Shown: positions 4,501-5,381 of the stretch, in pieces
Layout of the letters: the number at the start of each line of letters is the position of its first letter
Position numbering within the stretch: position 1 is the stretch's first letter
Assembly (NCBI GenBank): GCA_025060055.1
Contig: JANXCK010000225.1
Span: forward strand, 1 to 5,381
DNA length: 5,381 nucleotides
Source of the DNA: Fimbriimonadales bacterium
Lineage (GTDB): Bacteria; Armatimonadota; Fimbriimonadia; Fimbriimonadales; GBS-DC
Reading direction: 5' to 3'
Notes under the pieces: generated by a model
Told to the model about the DNA's origin: nothing
The model's database searches: none
What the model saw: the letters and a program-made list of their open reading frames with translations, nothing else
Made by a program: the position numbers and the translations under genes

Positions 4501-5381
4501 ATGGACGAACTGCGGTATCTCCTGCGCGGCATCGTGCGTAGCTGGAAAGCGCGGTGGCGAGATAGCCGCCAGCGACGACAGATCGTTCTTGTTTTGCTAG
4601 GGGTCGCTGTTGGAGCGGTGTCATTCCTACTCTCCAAGCGCTACCTGCCACCGCGTTATCAGGCAGTCCTGACGATGTTCATCTATGCTGCGCTGGCGCT
4701 CTGGATGGTGTGGGCAGGCGTTCGCGTGGGAGTGCGCGTTGGGCGGACATGGCACGCACTGCGCCAATTGCGCTTTTTGGAGGGCGAGGAGTTCATCCTG
4801 ATGTATGATGTGAGCCTCGAGGCGCAGCGAGAGGCACTCTATGAGGCGGCGCTGCGCGCCCTGCGCACGACAGAGCAGTTCCTACAGACACCGTTAGAGC
4901 GATTACCGCGCCGCGTGGGCATCGTCTCTCAAGAGGTTTGGAACACTGTGGTGCAGCGCCCTGTGGCGTGGAGCGGTTGGGCAAACACCTCCTGGGACAC
5001 CGTCAATGTGGTTTACCACGGCAGTATTGAGAACGCGTACCATGTGCTGCTACACGAATGGACTCACCTGATTACGGCGCGTTGGTGCGAGCATTCGCCC
5101 GCGCTGTTTATGGAGGGGATTGCAACCGCTGCTAAGTACCATGACCGCCCGCTCGAAGCCCATCTGCACGCGCTCTACTACCTTTACTACTTCCCCACTT
5201 GCTCGCTGATTCAGCTATTAGATAATGCGCGGTTTTACGACCCCGAATGGTGGCACGGAACCTACGCATGGGCGGGCAGTTTCGTGACGTATTTGCTGGA
5301 GCAGTTTGGGCTGCCGCGCTTTCGGCGGTTTTATTGTCGGCTTGCCGAGCAACCTGTGGACGCGGCGTTTCAGGCGGAGTT
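4501..5381 (+). CDS. membrane-anchored HExxH zinc metallopeptidase, 3' end beyond the window
   Basis: The first 293 codons are open to the window edge. Residues about 10-26 are strongly basic, followed by two hydrophobic segments at 27-44 and 55-78, so the protein is probably held in the inner membrane by a hairpin. A soluble domain follows with HVLLHEWTHLI at 181-191: H185 and H189 are zinc ligands and E186 the catalytic base. FMEGIA supplies E205 as a likely third ligand 16 residues later, the gluzincin arrangement. AGSFVTYLLEQFG at 258-270 matches the helix that follows in peptidase MA-like (PF13485-type) proteins. The substrate is unknown. The start is fixed by the lack of alternatives; the upstream GGGGGGA is a mediocre ribosome binding site. 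It follows the flavin reductase gene by 35 bp on the same strand. Confidence 0.8.
   Translation, partial: MDELRYLLRGIVRSWKARWRDSRQRRQIVLVLLGVAVGAVSFLLSKRYLPPRYQAVLTMFIYAALALWMVWAGVRVGVRVGRTWHALRQLRFLEGEEFILMYDVSLEAQREALYEAALRALRTTEQFLQTPLERLPRRVGIVSQEVWNTVVQRPVAWSGWANTSWDTVNVVYHGSIENAYHVLLHEWTHLITARWCEHSPALFMEGIATAAKYHDRPLEAHLHALYYLYYFPTCSLIQLLDNARFYDPEWWHGTYAWAGSFVTYLLEQFGLPRFRRFYCRLAEQPVDAAFQAE

Noticed and set aside
3818..4651. Minus-strand open frame of 277 codons opposite the flavin reductase
   Set aside because: The opposite strand clearly encodes a known family. This product is a low-complexity Ala/Arg/His mirror without motifs.

Overview
This looks like a moderately GC-rich bacterial chromosome segment. 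Its gene content (a Uma2-family gene plus the remnant of a second one, a signal-peptide protein that looks like an outer-membrane barrel, and intergenic arrays of short GC-rich palindromes) resembles Armatimonadota or Chloroflexota-like genomes from warm environments. The barrel-like protein would favour a diderm. The taxonomic guess rests on impression, not on a marker gene.

Layout. Positions 1-938 are a minus-strand unit read right to left. It starts with a small unrecognised gene carrying one frameshift (938-718), then an intact Uma2/DUF820 putative nuclease (677-123), then the first 40 codons of a further gene that leaves the window (120-1). A divergent intergenic region (939-1239) holds a good sigma-70 type promoter pointing right and a leader of about 140 nt. 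The plus-strand unit follows: a small secreted, beta-rich protein (1240-1869) and, 29 bp later, an MgtE-type Mg2+ channel (1899-3263). Both have strong ribosome binding sites. A strong GC hairpin follows the mgtE stop.

Positions 3314-3799 hold no functional gene, but the structure there can be read. The stretch is the 3' end of a second Uma2 gene (minus strand), split by a 382-bp insertion flanked by 4-bp direct repeats (ATAA). Removing the insertion and one repeat copy restores a Uma2 C-terminus that aligns residue for residue with the intact copy at 123-677. The insertion is composite: a 255-bp palindrome-array element with near-perfect 20-bp terminal inverted repeats lies next to, and probably nested in the terminal TA of, a 128-bp element with a different terminal repeat. 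Neither encodes a protein, so both look like non-autonomous (MITE-like) elements.

The right part holds a flavin-reductase-like FMN-binding protein (best start 3836) and, from 4501 to the window edge, a membrane-anchored HExxH zinc metallopeptidase that is cut off by the window. Working relations: the secreted protein and MgtE probably share one transcript, and the three minus-strand genes are closely spaced enough to be one operon. No sequence evidence links the remaining genes functionally. I see no defence system, CRISPR array, rRNA or tRNA here. The most notable item is the nested element reconstruction.
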